Of a stretch of DNA of 64,000 nt, positions 47,834-57,118 are shown in pieces (within the stretch, counting starts at the first letter, position 1; every line of letters starts with the position of its first letter). This stretch comes from Devosia sp. (GTDB lineage Bacteria > Pseudomonadota > Alphaproteobacteria > Rhizobiales > Devosiaceae): assembly GCF_024707125.1 (NCBI RefSeq), contig NZ_JANQAH010000011.1, positions 62,001 through 126,000 of the forward strand, read 5' to 3'. Below the pieces are notes generated by a model, which had not been told where the DNA came from, searched no databases, and saw nothing but the letters and a program-made list of their open reading frames with translations. Both the position numbers and the translations under genes were made by a program.

Positions 47834-48673
47834 GTGTCAGGCAGTGCAACGACGCAGCGGATGCTGCGATTGGAAGGCATCGGGCTGAGCGTCGGCTATG
47901 GCGGCACCAATGTGCTCGACAATGTCGACCTCGCGATTCCCACCGGCGAGATCACCATTCTGATCGGCCCCAATGGCTGCGGAAAATCCACGCTGCTCAA
48001 GACCATGGCGCGCATCCTGACCCCATCCAACGGCAGCGTGCTGCTTGATGGCAAAGATATCCACCGCCTCGATACCAAGAGCGTCGCCGCCAAGCTCGGT
48101 CTCCTGCCGCAGGGCCCGATTGCTCCTGAAGGACTGACCGTGCGCGAACTCGTCGCCCAGGGGCGCTTCCCGCACCAGACCCTCTTGCGCCAATGGACCC
48201 GCGCCGACGAAGACGCCGTCAATGGCGCCATGGACATTGCCGGCATCACCGATTTTGCCGATCGCAGCGTCGATACGCTCTCGGGCGGCCAGCGCCAGCG
48301 TTGCTGGGTCGCCATGGTGCTGGCCCAGGAAACCGACCTCATCCTTCTCGATGAACCCACGACGTTCCTCGACCTCAAGGTGCAGGTAGACCTCATGGAC
48401 CTGCTGGCTGGCCTCGCCCACCAGCGCGGCCGCACCCTGGTCATCGTCCTCCACGAACTCAGCCTCGCCGCCGCCTATGCTGACTATCTGGTGATGATGA
48501 AAGATGGCCACATCGTCGCCTCCGGCACGCCGGACGACATCTTCACCGCCGAGCGGTTGAAGCAGGTCTTCGGCCTCGACGCCAAGGTGCTGCGCGACCC
48601 CGATAGCGGCCGCATGGTCTGCGTCCCCTCCGGCACGCGCATGCGCAGTGCAACACCCGTGACCGCACGATGA
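47834..48673 (+). CDS. Ferric-siderophore ABC importer ATPase (FecE/FepC-like)
   Basis: 279 aa. Walker A GPNGCGKSTLLK, signature [15 protein letters not shown], Walker B LILLDEPTTFLDL and H-loop VLHELSLAA. GPNGCGKST and 'EPTTFLD' are typical of the FecE/FhuC group. The start is GTG after AAGGA. It is the first gene of an eight-gene uptake operon. Confidence 0.94.
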   Translation: MSGSATTQRMLRLEGIGLSVGYGGTNVLDNVDLAIPTGEITILIGPNGCGKSTLLKTMARILTPSNGSVLLDGKDIHRLDTKSVAAKLGLLPQGPIAPEGLTVRELVAQGRFPHQTLLRQWTRADEDAVNGAMDIAGITDFADRSVDTLSGGQRQRCWVAMVLAQETDLILLDEPTTFLDLKVQVDLMDLLAGLAHQRGRTLVIVLHELSLAAAYADYLVMMKDGHIVASGTPDDIFTAERLKQVFGLDAKVLRDPDSGRMVCVPSGTRMRSATPVTAR

Positions 48674-49692
48674 GCACCATCGCCGCCCCCAATGCCGGCA
48701 CGCATCCCGTCCGGGCCTGGAGCGGCGTTCCGGTGCTTCTCGGCGTTCTGGTCCTCGCCTTCCTGCTACACATCGCCGTCGGCGCCAAGCAGCTCTCGCT
48801 CGGCACCGTCATCGAGGCTCTTTTCAACTTCGACCAGACCGTTTTCGACCACGTTATTGTGCGCAATCTCCGCCTGCCCCGCGCCGTGCTGGCGGTCATT
48901 GTCGGTGCCAGCCTCTCCCTCGCTGGCGCCCTGATGCAGGGCGTGACGCGGAATCCGCTGGCCGATCCAGCCCTCCTCGGCCTCACCTCAGGCGCAGCCT
49001 TTGCTGTGGTCATCGCCACCAGCGTGCTCGGCCTTACCAGCATGATCTTTATCCCCTGGATCGCCATGCTCGGCGCGCTTGGGGCTGCGCTCGTCGTCTA
49101 CATCATCGCCCGCCTCGTGCCCGGCGGCGCCACCCCGCTCAGCCTGACCCTCTCCGGCGCGGCCATCAGCGCCTTCCTCAGCGCCGTCATCTCCGTGGTC
49201 CACCTGCTCGATCAGGACACTTTTGAGAACCTGCGCGTGTGGCTGACCGGCGGCCTCGCAGGTCGCGACATCACGCTGCTGCTCTATGTCGGCCCGCCAA
49301 TCGCGCTGGCGCTTATCGGCGGCGTGCTGCTCGCTCCCCGCGTCACCGTCCTCGCCATGGGCGACGAAGTAGCCCAGGGGCTGGGGGTAAAGACGGGCGC
49401 GCTAAAGGTTCAACTGCTGGCCGTTGTCGTCGTGCTGACCGCCTGCTCCGTCGCCCTTGCCGGCCCGCTTGGCTTCATCGGCCTCGTCATCCCCCATGTC
49501 GTCCGCCTCTATGTCGGCTCCGACTATCGCTGGATCGTGCCCTATGCGGCATTGGCGGGCGCCGTCTATCTCCTCGGCGTCGATACCATCGCGCGCATCG
49601 CCATCCCGCCGCGCGAAATCTCCACCGGCATCATCACCGCCATGATCGGCGCGCCGCTCTTCATCCAGCTCGTCCGCCGGAGGACCCGCTGA
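48670..49692 (+). CDS. FecCD-family permease, siderophore importer subunit 1
   Basis: 340 aa, ~9-10 helices. LRLPRAVLAVIVGASLSLAGALMQGVTRNPLADPALLG is represented by its typical parts (RLPRAVLAVIVGA; GVTRNPLADPALLG), as are PLGFIGLVIPHVVRLYVG and PPREISTGIITAMIGAPLF. It overlaps the ATPase gene by 4 bp and the next permease by one base. It forms a heterodimeric channel with permease 2. Confidence 0.94.
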   Translation: MSTIAAPNAGTHPVRAWSGVPVLLGVLVLAFLLHIAVGAKQLSLGTVIEALFNFDQTVFDHVIVRNLRLPRAVLAVIVGASLSLAGALMQGVTRNPLADPALLGLTSGAAFAVVIATSVLGLTSMIFIPWIAMLGALGAALVVYIIARLVPGGATPLSLTLSGAAISAFLSAVISVVHLLDQDTFENLRVWLTGGLAGRDITLLLYVGPPIALALIGGVLLAPRVTVLAMGDEVAQGLGVKTGALKVQLLAVVVVLTACSVALAGPLGFIGLVIPHVVRLYVGSDYRWIVPYAALAGAVYLLGVDTIARIAIPPREISTGIITAMIGAPLFIQLVRRRTR

Positions 49693-50753
49693 TGTCCGCT
49701 CCCGCCCACCACTGGGTTTTCCGCAGCAAGTCCGAGGGAATCGCCCTCCGCCTTCCGGTCCGTGCCCTCGTCGCACTGGCCCTCCTTACGCTGGTCCTGC
49801 TCCTCACGTGCTGCGTAAGCCTTGCCACCGGCACCTATGGCGTCGCGCTCAACGAGGTGATCGACACCTTGCGCGGCCTGAGCATCAGCCGCGCCATCGA
49901 CAATGTCGTCTGGGAATTCCGCTTCCCGCGCACTCTCGCGGCCGCCCTTGTCGGCGCCATGATGGCCCTTTCAGGCGCCGCATTGCAAAACACCACCCGC
50001 AACGGCCTCGCCGATCCCTCCCTCGTCGGTGTCAGCCAGGGCGCGGCCCTGGCGGTCGTTACCCTGACCGTCGTCTTCCCCGACGTCTCCGGCGCCCTGC
50101 GTCCCTGGGCCGCCTTTGCTGGCGCCATTCTCGTTGCCCTCGCCATTCAGGGCCTGTCGCATACCCGCCAGGGCGGCAGCGCCATTCGCTTCATCCTCAT
50201 GGGCATCGGGCTTTCGACCTTCATCTCGTCGATCACCTCGGCCCTCATGACCTATGGCGACATCGACCGCGCCATGGCGGCTCTCTCCTGGCTCGCCGGC
50301 TCGATCAATGCCGCAAGCTGGAGCGATGTCTGGACGCTGGGCCTCTGGTGCGCCGTGCTGCTTCCCGCCCTCCTCGCCATCAGCCGCAGCTCCTCGGCCA
50401 CCCGCATGGGCGAGGCGACGGCCGTCAGTCTCGGCGTCCGCACCCGCCTGATCCGCAATCTACAGCTTGGCATCGCCGTGGCCCTCGCCGCCATCGCCAC
50501 CTCGGTTGTCGGCCCACTCGGCTTTGTCGGCCTCATCGCACCGCACGCTGCGCGCCGCATCGCGCCAGCCGGTATCGGCCTCAACCTGCTGATCACCGCC
50601 ATGGTTGGCGCTGTACTCGTCTCGCTGGCCGATCTCGTCGGCCGCGCCGCCTTTGCACCCATTCAAATTCCCGCCGGCCTGCTCACCGCCCTTATCGGCG
50701 TGCCGCTCTTCATCGTGTTGATGGTGCGCAGCCGTTCCACCGCATCGCATTGA
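49692..50753 (+). CDS. FecCD-family permease, siderophore importer subunit 2
   Basis: 353 aa. It has the family segments EFRFPRTLAAALVGAMMALS, NTTRNGLADPSLVGVSQGAA, GPLGFVGLIAPHAARRI and PIQIPAGLLTALIGVPLF. The ATG at 49692 overlaps the preceding TGA (TGATG), so translation is coupled. Confidence 0.93.
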   Translation: MSAPAHHWVFRSKSEGIALRLPVRALVALALLTLVLLLTCCVSLATGTYGVALNEVIDTLRGLSISRAIDNVVWEFRFPRTLAAALVGAMMALSGAALQNTTRNGLADPSLVGVSQGAALAVVTLTVVFPDVSGALRPWAAFAGAILVALAIQGLSHTRQGGSAIRFILMGIGLSTFISSITSALMTYGDIDRAMAALSWLAGSINAASWSDVWTLGLWCAVLLPALLAISRSSSATRMGEATAVSLGVRTRLIRNLQLGIAVALAAIATSVVGPLGFVGLIAPHAARRIAPAGIGLNLLITAMVGAVLVSLADLVGRAAFAPIQIPAGLLTALIGVPLFIVLMVRSRSTASH

Positions 50754-50767
50754 TCTTGGAGGATTTC

Positions 50768-51736
50768 ATGTCGTTTCGTTCAAGCCTGCTCACCGCCATC
50801 CTGGCATTCGCCCTTGCCACGCCGGCCCTCGCCCAGGAATTCCCGGTCACCATCGAGCACAAGTTCGGCACGACAGTCATCGAGACCAAACCCGAGCGCG
50901 TCGCCAGCCTCGACTACGGTGGCATCGGCAACCTGCTCAAGCTCGGGGTCACCCCCGTCATCGTACGCGAATGGCGCGACAAGTTCCCCTCCACCACGCC
51001 TCCCTGGGGCCAGTCGCTGCTGACCGGCGAACCCGTGGTCTTTGCCGGCGACATCGATCCGGAACTGGTCGCCTCGACCAATCCCGACGTCATCATCGCC
51101 CTGGCCTCCGGCATCGATGAAGACCTCTATGCCAAGCTCAGCCTCATTGCCCCTGTCGTCGCCATTCCCAGCGGCCTCGGCGACTATGAACTGCCCTGGG
51201 ACCAGCGCGCTCTGATCGCCGCCCGCGCCATCGGCGCCGAGGCCGAAGCCCAGCGCCAGATCGACGCCATCCATGCCCGCTTCGCCGAAGTGCGCGAAAG
51301 CCACCCCGAATGGGCCGGCAAGACCGCCGTGGTCGGCCGCATCGTCGAGGGCGAATTCAGCGCCTTCAACAAGCTCGATATCCGCGCCAAATTCCTCAAC
51401 GAATTCGGCTTCGTGACGCCAACCGCGCTCGACGACATCACAGAAACCGCCTTCTTCAACCTCGTCTCGCCCGAACTCATCGAGCCCATCAATGCCGACG
51501 TCCTCGTCTGGTATGGCGGCTCGGCCGCCCTGCAGGAGTCGCTCGATTACCCGGCCCGCCCCTTCCTCAAGGCCAGCGCCAATGGCGGCGAAATCTTCCT
51601 CACCGATGAGCACCTCGCGGCCATCGCCCGCCAGGAGCTTCTATCCATTCCGGTCGCCGTCGACTTCCTCGTGCCGCTGCTCGAAGCCGCCGCCGATGGC
51701 GATCCGGCAACGCCGGTCGAAGGCGCCCTCCAGTAA
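50768..51736 (+). CDS. Periplasmic ferric-siderophore-binding protein 1
   Basis: 322 aa of the PF01497 (FecB/FhuD-like) fold. The signal peptide is MSFRSSLLTAILAFALATPALA. TKPERVASLDYGGIGNLLKLG and TNPDVIIALASGIDEDLYAKL are the usual family blocks. It differs from the three other binding proteins of the operon in lacking their C-terminal cysteine pair and in its PWGQ-type binding loops, so it is the most divergent of the four. GGAGG precedes the ATG. Confidence 0.92.
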   Translation: MSFRSSLLTAILAFALATPALAQEFPVTIEHKFGTTVIETKPERVASLDYGGIGNLLKLGVTPVIVREWRDKFPSTTPPWGQSLLTGEPVVFAGDIDPELVASTNPDVIIALASGIDEDLYAKLSLIAPVVAIPSGLGDYELPWDQRALIAARAIGAEAEAQRQIDAIHARFAEVRESHPEWAGKTAVVGRIVEGEFSAFNKLDIRAKFLNEFGFVTPTALDDITETAFFNLVSPELIEPINADVLVWYGGSAALQESLDYPARPFLKASANGGEIFLTDEHLAAIARQELLSIPVAVDFLVPLLEAAADGDPATPVEGALQ

Positions 51737-51767
51737 TTCCGCTCTGACCTCTCGTGGAGACTATCCG

Positions 51768-52745
51768 ATGATCTTCCGCACTGCTCTCGCCGCTCTCACC
51801 TTGGCACTGGGCCTCGCCCTCCCGGCTCTGGCGCAGGAGACCCGCTCCGTCACCGCCGCCAACGGCACGTTCGACATTCCCGTCGCCCCGCAGCGCATCG
51901 TCGCGCTCAACGACCAGATCGTCGCCCTTCCGCTCTATGAGTTGGGCGCAGCCCTCGTCGGCAGCGCCGGTCGAGTGGATGCCGAAGGCAAGACCTTCCT
52001 CCGCGGCGGCATGGATACCCTCGGCATCGACTATTCGAACACCGACATCAAATATGTCGGCCAGTTCAATGCCCTCGACCTAGAGGCCATCGCCGCCCTG
52101 CAGCCCGATCTCATCATCGGCGGCACCTATACCGACCCGGCCGTTGTGGAACAGCTTCAGGCCATCGCGCCGACCCTGGTGATCGACAACGGCGCCCTTG
52201 GCCTCGTCGAAACCCTCCGCACTCTCGCCGATGTCAGCGGCCAGGCCGGCAATTTCGAAGCCCGCTACCAGCGCTATCTCGACAATGTCGAACGCACCAA
52301 ATCCTATATCGGCGACACGTCCGCCGTCTCCGCGACCATGACCTTTATGTTCCCGGCCGGCGAAGAACTCTGGGTCTATCGCGCCAATCTCGGTGCCATT
52401 GCCCAGGTCCTCTCCGACCTCGGCTTCGCCCAGCCCGCCGCCGTGTCCGCGCTCGAAGCCACCCAGGCTTCGTGGAGTGCCGAGCTGATCCAGGAACTCG
52501 ATGCCGATTTCATCTTCGGCTTCTATCGCCAGCAGCCCGACGCCACGCCCGACGCCGTCCGCGCTGCTTATGAAAAGTTCGCGCCCGGCTGGTGCCAGGC
52601 CCTCACCGCCTGCCAGAAGGGCCAGATGGTCCTGCTGCCTGGCCCCACTTTCGGCAGCACCATGGCCGGCCTCGATCTCGCGCTCGATCTCGTCGAAACG
52701 CATGTCGCCGGCCGTTCCTTCGTTCCGTTTGAAGAAGCCAAGTAA
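51768..52745 (+). CDS. Periplasmic ferric-siderophore-binding protein 2
   Basis: 325 aa, PF01497 fold. Signal peptide ending PALAQE, then RIVALNDQIVALPLYELGAA and LEAIAALQPDLIIGGTYTDP. It shares with the proteins at 53709 and 54705 a cysteine pair near the end (GWCQALTACQKGQ), probably a disulfide. It is followed without a gap by the ferredoxin-like gene (TAATG). Confidence 0.92.
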   Translation: MIFRTALAALTLALGLALPALAQETRSVTAANGTFDIPVAPQRIVALNDQIVALPLYELGAALVGSAGRVDAEGKTFLRGGMDTLGIDYSNTDIKYVGQFNALDLEAIAALQPDLIIGGTYTDPAVVEQLQAIAPTLVIDNGALGLVETLRTLADVSGQAGNFEARYQRYLDNVERTKSYIGDTSAVSATMTFMFPAGEELWVYRANLGAIAQVLSDLGFAQPAAVSALEATQASWSAELIQELDADFIFGFYRQQPDATPDAVRAAYEKFAPGWCQALTACQKGQMVLLPGPTFGSTMAGLDLALDLVETHVAGRSFVPFEEAK

Positions 52746-53662
52746 TGGGCAAGCACGTCTTCTGCACCGATCTCTGCCACGAACGCGGCGAGCCCCTGGC
52801 CGGCACCGGTGACGCGCCCAAGCGCGTCCTCATGCTCGCCTGGCCCCGCGGCAAATGGCGGGTGCCGCGCTGGGAGTCGGTCGATATGTCGCCCGAACTC
52901 TCTGAAGCTCTGCACGAAGCGGCTCATGCCAAGCTGCACGTGGCGCTGGTCGACAAGGTCGAGGCAGAAGGCAATCTGCCGACGCTCCACGCCCTGCCGG
53001 AGAACGTCTATGCCGACTTTTCCGACGAGGCCGAACTGATCGCCGCCATCCGCGATTATATCGGCGGCAAGGTGTTTGCTGGCGCCCCCGACACACGCCC
53101 CACCATCATCTGCTGCACCGATAGCCGGCGCGACGCTTGTTGCGCCCGCCACGGTTTTTCCACCTACAAGGCCCTGGTCAAGATCGCCGACCCGGCAGAG
53201 TTCAACATCGTCCAGGCCACCCATATCGGCGGCTGCCGCTTCGCCGCCTCACTCGTCGTCATGCCCCAGCGCCAGCGCTATGGCCGCATGACCGCCGAGC
53301 ACGCCGAAGGTTTTCTCGACGCCATCGGCCGCAACGAAGTCTATCTCCCGACCTACAAGGGGCGTTCCGACGAGCCCGAACCGGCCCAGGTGGCCGAACT
53401 CGCCGCCCTCAAATGGGCCTCCGAAAATGGCTTCGGCACCTCAGCCGTTTCCCTCGGCGGCGATATCCCCGAAGACGCCCACGAAGGCGACCTTCTTACC
53501 CTCGAAGCCGAGCTTGCCGGGGCCCGCCTTTCCATTCGCATGCATGCCCAGGATTTCATGGTCCAGGGCAATTGCGGCGTCGTCGCCGAAGGCGGCGGCG
53601 AGATGACCCTGCGCTGGTGCGTGGACGAGGTCATCGCCCAGCTAAAGGCAGCAGCACACTAA
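52745..53662 (+). CDS. Sucrase/ferredoxin-like (thioredoxin-fold [2Fe-2S]) protein
   Basis: 305 aa, cytosolic, of the Suc_Fer-like (Apd1-related) family. Cluster-region cysteines are at C123-C124 and C132-C133 (IICCTDSRRDACCARHGF), and the second ligand region is HIGGCRFAAS (H160, C164). The family usually has a histidine where C164 stands. Its place between siderophore-binding-protein genes suggests a reductase or redox partner that releases iron from the ferric siderophore in the cytosol. The ATG shares a base with the preceding stop. Confidence 0.85.
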   Translation: MGKHVFCTDLCHERGEPLAGTGDAPKRVLMLAWPRGKWRVPRWESVDMSPELSEALHEAAHAKLHVALVDKVEAEGNLPTLHALPENVYADFSDEAELIAAIRDYIGGKVFAGAPDTRPTIICCTDSRRDACCARHGFSTYKALVKIADPAEFNIVQATHIGGCRFAASLVVMPQRQRYGRMTAEHAEGFLDAIGRNEVYLPTYKGRSDEPEPAQVAELAALKWASENGFGTSAVSLGGDIPEDAHEGDLLTLEAELAGARLSIRMHAQDFMVQGNCGVVAEGGGEMTLRWCVDEVIAQLKAAAH

Positions 53663-53708
53663 CCACGTCAAATACGGGCCCCACCCGAAGCGACTCTGGA
53701 GACTACCA

Positions 53709-54680
53709 ATGACGATCCTACCCCGCCACGCCGCCCTGATCGCCACGGCGGGCCTCGCCCTGCTGCTGGCTGCGCCGACCTTTGCCCAGGAAACCCGCTC
53801 CTATACCGACGATGCCGGTCGCACCGTCGAAGTTCCCGTTGCCCCCAAGCGCATCGTCACCCTGCATGACAGCTCGCTCACCGTGCCGCTCGTCGAACTC
53901 GGCATCATCCCGGTCGGCGCCTTCGGTCGTAATGGCGAGGCCGGCCCCTTCATGCGCGGCGCCGCGACGCTGACCGGCGTCACCTTTGAAAACTCCGACA
54001 TCGTCAATGTTGGCGGCTCACCCGCCGATCTCGAAGCCATCGCAGCGCTCGAGCCCGACCTGATCATCACCTCAAGCTTCCAGGAAGCGACGGCCGAGCA
54101 GCTCGAAGTCATCGCCCCGACTGTCTTCGTCGAAGACAATGTGCGCGGCGAACTCGCTACCTTCGATGACATTGCCGAGCTGACCAATACCCAGGACAAG
54201 CTCGCCATCCTCAAGTCGCGCTACCAGGCGCAGGTCAACCAGGTGAAAGCCGTTATCGGCGACCGAAACATCTCCGCCTCGATCATCCTGACCCAGGAAG
54301 GCCAGATCGCCGCCTGGCACACCTACGGCGTCATCGGCAAGGTTCTGCGCGATGCCGGCTTCACCTTCCCCGCCGTGATCGACGGTCTCGAAGGCACCGA
54401 GCGCACCTTCTTCTCGGGCGAAGAACTCCCAGCCTTCGATGCCGACTTCATGTTCCTCACCTATGACCCCTCGCGCGGCCAGAGCCCGCAGGATGCCATC
54501 GCCGATATCGAAACGGTCACGCCCAGCTTCTGCCAGTTCCTGACCGCGTGCACCGGCGAACGCTTCGTGCTGGTGCCGCGCGAAGACGCTGTCGCCCGCT
54601 CCTACACCGCCGCCGGCATGATGGCCTCCGCCGTCCTCGCCGCCATTTCCGGCCGCGATCTCGACGCGCTGGCCGAATAA
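53709..54680 (+). CDS. Periplasmic ferric-siderophore-binding protein 3
   Basis: 323 aa, PF01497 fold, with a signal peptide ending in FAQE. ETRSYTDDAGRTVEVP, RIVTLHDSSLTVPLVELGII and LEAIAALEPDLIITSSFQEA are the conserved parts, and the cysteine pair is in SFCQFLTACTGE. It is close to the protein encoded next (54705), so the two look like a tandem duplication. CTGGAGA precedes the ATG. Confidence 0.92.
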   Translation: MTILPRHAALIATAGLALLLAAPTFAQETRSYTDDAGRTVEVPVAPKRIVTLHDSSLTVPLVELGIIPVGAFGRNGEAGPFMRGAATLTGVTFENSDIVNVGGSPADLEAIAALEPDLIITSSFQEATAEQLEVIAPTVFVEDNVRGELATFDDIAELTNTQDKLAILKSRYQAQVNQVKAVIGDRNISASIILTQEGQIAAWHTYGVIGKVLRDAGFTFPAVIDGLEGTERTFFSGEELPAFDADFMFLTYDPSRGQSPQDAIADIETVTPSFCQFLTACTGERFVLVPREDAVARSYTAAGMMASAVLAAISGRDLDALAE

Positions 54681-54704
54681 CGCTTCAACCGCAGGGAACC
54701 TCCC

Positions 54705-55664
54705 ATGTTCAAACAGCTGATTGCCGCCGGCATCCTGGCCCTTGCCGGGCTCACCGCCGTCTCCGCCCAGGAAACCCGCAGTTTTACCGACGACACCGGC
54801 CGTACGGTGGAAATCCCCACCAAGCCGCTACGCATCGTCTCGCTGCACGATCTCTCGCTGACCGTCCCGCTGATCGAGCTGGGCGTCTTCCCACTCGGCA
54901 GCCACGGCCGCACCACGCCGGAAGGCACGCCCTTCATCCGCTCCAGCAAAGTGCTCACCGGCGTCGATTTCGACAATTCGGACATCAAGTTCGTCGGCAA
55001 CCTCCCCGCTGACGTCGAAGCCGTCGCCGCCCTTGAGCCCGACCTGATCCTGACGACCGCCTGGCAGACCGCCGACGTCGAACAGCTCCAGGCCATCGCT
55101 CCGACCGTCGTTCTCGACGACAACGTGCGCCCGGCCTTCGAGATCTTCGATGTCCTCGCCGAACTGACCGGCACCGAAGACCGCCTCGCCGTTTTGAAGA
55201 CCCGCTACGAAGGCCAGGTCGCCCAGATCAAGCGCCTGATCGATACCGGCTCCATCAGCGCCAGCGTGATCCAAGCCAATGACGGGAAACTCTATATCGA
55301 GCACACGTATGGCACGCTGGGTAAGGTCCTCCGCGATGCCGGCTTCACCTTCCCGGCCAAGATCGAAGAAATCCCGGCCGGCGAAAGCGCCGAATTCAGC
55401 GCCGAGACCCTGCCCGAATTCGACGCCGATTTCGTCTTTGCGACCTACCGCACCGACACACTGCAGACCCCGGCCGATGCCATTGGCGCGCTCGAAACGG
55501 CCATGCCGAACTTCTGCGAATTCCTCCACGCCTGCCGCGAGAACCAGTTCATCGTCATCCCGCGCGAGGAAGCCTCGGCCGCGTCCTATTACGCACTGGG
55601 CGCCATCAGCTATATGCTGATCTCGAATATCTCGGGCCGCGACTTCGTGCCCATGCCGCGCTAA
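54705..55664 (+). CDS. Periplasmic ferric-siderophore-binding protein 4
   Basis: 319 aa, PF01497 fold, signal peptide ending SAQE. RTVEIPTKPLRIVSLHDLSL, VEAVAALEPDLILTTAWQTA and the cysteine pair NFCEFLHACREN. It shares long blocks with the previous gene (LRDAGFTFPA). It is the last gene of the uptake operon; a degenerate REP follows and no clear terminator is seen. Confidence 0.92.
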   Translation: MFKQLIAAGILALAGLTAVSAQETRSFTDDTGRTVEIPTKPLRIVSLHDLSLTVPLIELGVFPLGSHGRTTPEGTPFIRSSKVLTGVDFDNSDIKFVGNLPADVEAVAALEPDLILTTAWQTADVEQLQAIAPTVVLDDNVRPAFEIFDVLAELTGTEDRLAVLKTRYEGQVAQIKRLIDTGSISASVIQANDGKLYIEHTYGTLGKVLRDAGFTFPAKIEEIPAGESAEFSAETLPEFDADFVFATYRTDTLQTPADAIGALETAMPNFCEFLHACRENQFIVIPREEASAASYYALGAISYMLISNISGRDFVPMPR

Positions 55665-55689
55665 GCCGCGACCAAAGTCTCCAAACACC

Positions 55690-55754
55690 TCATCCCCGCG
55701 AAAGCGGGGATGATCGTTTTATGTCAGGGATTCCGGCTTTCGCAGAACTGACAG
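55690..55754. repeat. REP-type palindrome, degenerate copy 6
   Basis: The first hairpin is kept (tccccgcgaaagcggggatg), while the second is eroded (attccggctttcgcagaact). It separates the siderophore operon from the dehydrogenase gene. Confidence 0.7.
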
Positions 55755-55808
55755 CGTGATAAGAAGATGGCCCGCTTCCGTTCCATACATGTCATTCGAG
55801 ATGCCGCG

Positions 55809-57104
55809 ATGAGCAATTCCATTTTCGCCCAGATCGTTGCCGCCATCGGCGCAGTGGCCGTGGCGATCCGCCATGGCGGCGAAAACAAGTCCCCGGTTTA
55901 TGGCTCCAAGCCCGATATTCCCGCGCCCAAGGCGCAGGGCAGCATCCCGACGCTGAAAATGCCGACTGCCAAGGGCTGGGAAGGCAATCACAAGCCCACC
56001 GCCGCCGCAGGCCTCAAGGTCAATGCCTTTGCCGCTGGCCTCGACCACCCGCGCCAGGTCTATGTCCTCCCCAATGGCGACGTGCTGATTGCCGAATCCA
56101 TGGGTGAATCGGGCAAGCCCAGCTCGCTCTTCGACCACGCCATGTCGGCCACCATGCAGCGCGCCCGCGCCTCGGGCACGAGCCCCAATCGCGTGACCCT
56201 GCTGCGCGATGCCGATGGTGATGGCGTCGCTGAAATTCGCCACGCCTATATCGAGAACGTCCGCCAGCCCTATGGCATGGTGCTGATCGGCTCAACGCTC
56301 TATGTCGGCGCCAGCGATGCGCTCCTTGCTTATCCCTATGATCCCTCGGCGACCAAGATCACCTCGCCCGGCAAGAAGCTGATGGACCTCGTCCCCGGTG
56401 GCCACTGGACGCGCAATCTCATCGCCAGCAAGGACGGCACCAAGATCTATGTCGCCGTCGGTTCGCTGACCAATATCGGCGATGCCGGCATGGCCGCCGA
56501 AGAAAACCGCGCCTGCATCCACGAATATGACATCGCCTCCGGCAAGTCGCGCATCTATGGCGCCGGCCTCCGCAATGCCGTGGGCATGGCCTGGGAGCCA
56601 ACCACCGACGTGCTCTGGACCGTCGTCAACGAGCGCGATGGTCTCGGCGACGAAACCCCGCCCGATTACCTGACCTCGGTCCGCGATGGCGGCTTCTATG
56701 GCTGGCCCTATTCCTATTGGGGCGTTGTCGACGATCGCGTGCCGCAGAGCACCGCTCACCCCGCCTCCAAGCAGGACCACCCGGATTTCGCCCTCGGCGG
56801 CCACACGGCCTCGCTCGGTCTTTCGTGGGTTCCCGAAGGCACACTGCCCGGCTTCCCCGCCGGCATGGCCATCGGCCAACACGGCTCCTGGAACCGCAGC
56901 AAGTTGAGCGGCTACAAGCTCACCTTCGTCGCCTTCGAAAACGGCAAGCCGGTGGGCCTGCCGCGCGACATCCTCACCGACTTCCTCTCGGCCGATGAAA
57001 AGTACTCCTTCGGTCGTCCGGTCGGCGTCGCCGTCGCCGCCGACAAGGCCCTGCTCATGGCCGACGACGTCGGCGACGTGATCTGGCGCGTTACGGGCGC
57101 CTGA
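55809..57104 (+). CDS. Sorbosone/glucose dehydrogenase-like beta-propeller (PQQ-type)
   Basis: 431 aa from the ATG at 55809 (an alternative ATG at 55767 adds 14 residues). An N-terminal hydrophobic segment (FAQIVAAIGAVAVAI) should anchor or export it. The propeller shows LDHPRQVYVLPNGDVLIAES, RNLIASKDGTKIYVAVGSLT, GAGLRNAVGMAWEPTTDVLW, NERDGLGDETPPDYL and GFYGWPYSYWG, typical of the L-sorbosone/soluble glucose dehydrogenase family. Quinone cofactor use is known for relatives but is not proven here. It lies 14 bp ahead of a NitT-type transporter. Confidence 0.87.
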   Translation: MSNSIFAQIVAAIGAVAVAIRHGGENKSPVYGSKPDIPAPKAQGSIPTLKMPTAKGWEGNHKPTAAAGLKVNAFAAGLDHPRQVYVLPNGDVLIAESMGESGKPSSLFDHAMSATMQRARASGTSPNRVTLLRDADGDGVAEIRHAYIENVRQPYGMVLIGSTLYVGASDALLAYPYDPSATKITSPGKKLMDLVPGGHWTRNLIASKDGTKIYVAVGSLTNIGDAGMAAEENRACIHEYDIASGKSRIYGAGLRNAVGMAWEPTTDVLWTVVNERDGLGDETPPDYLTSVRDGGFYGWPYSYWGVVDDRVPQSTAHPASKQDHPDFALGGHTASLGLSWVPEGTLPGFPAGMAIGQHGSWNRSKLSGYKLTFVAFENGKPVGLPRDILTDFLSADEKYSFGRPVGVAVAADKALLMADDVGDVIWRVTGA

Positions 57105-57118
57105 GACCGGACTTGACC

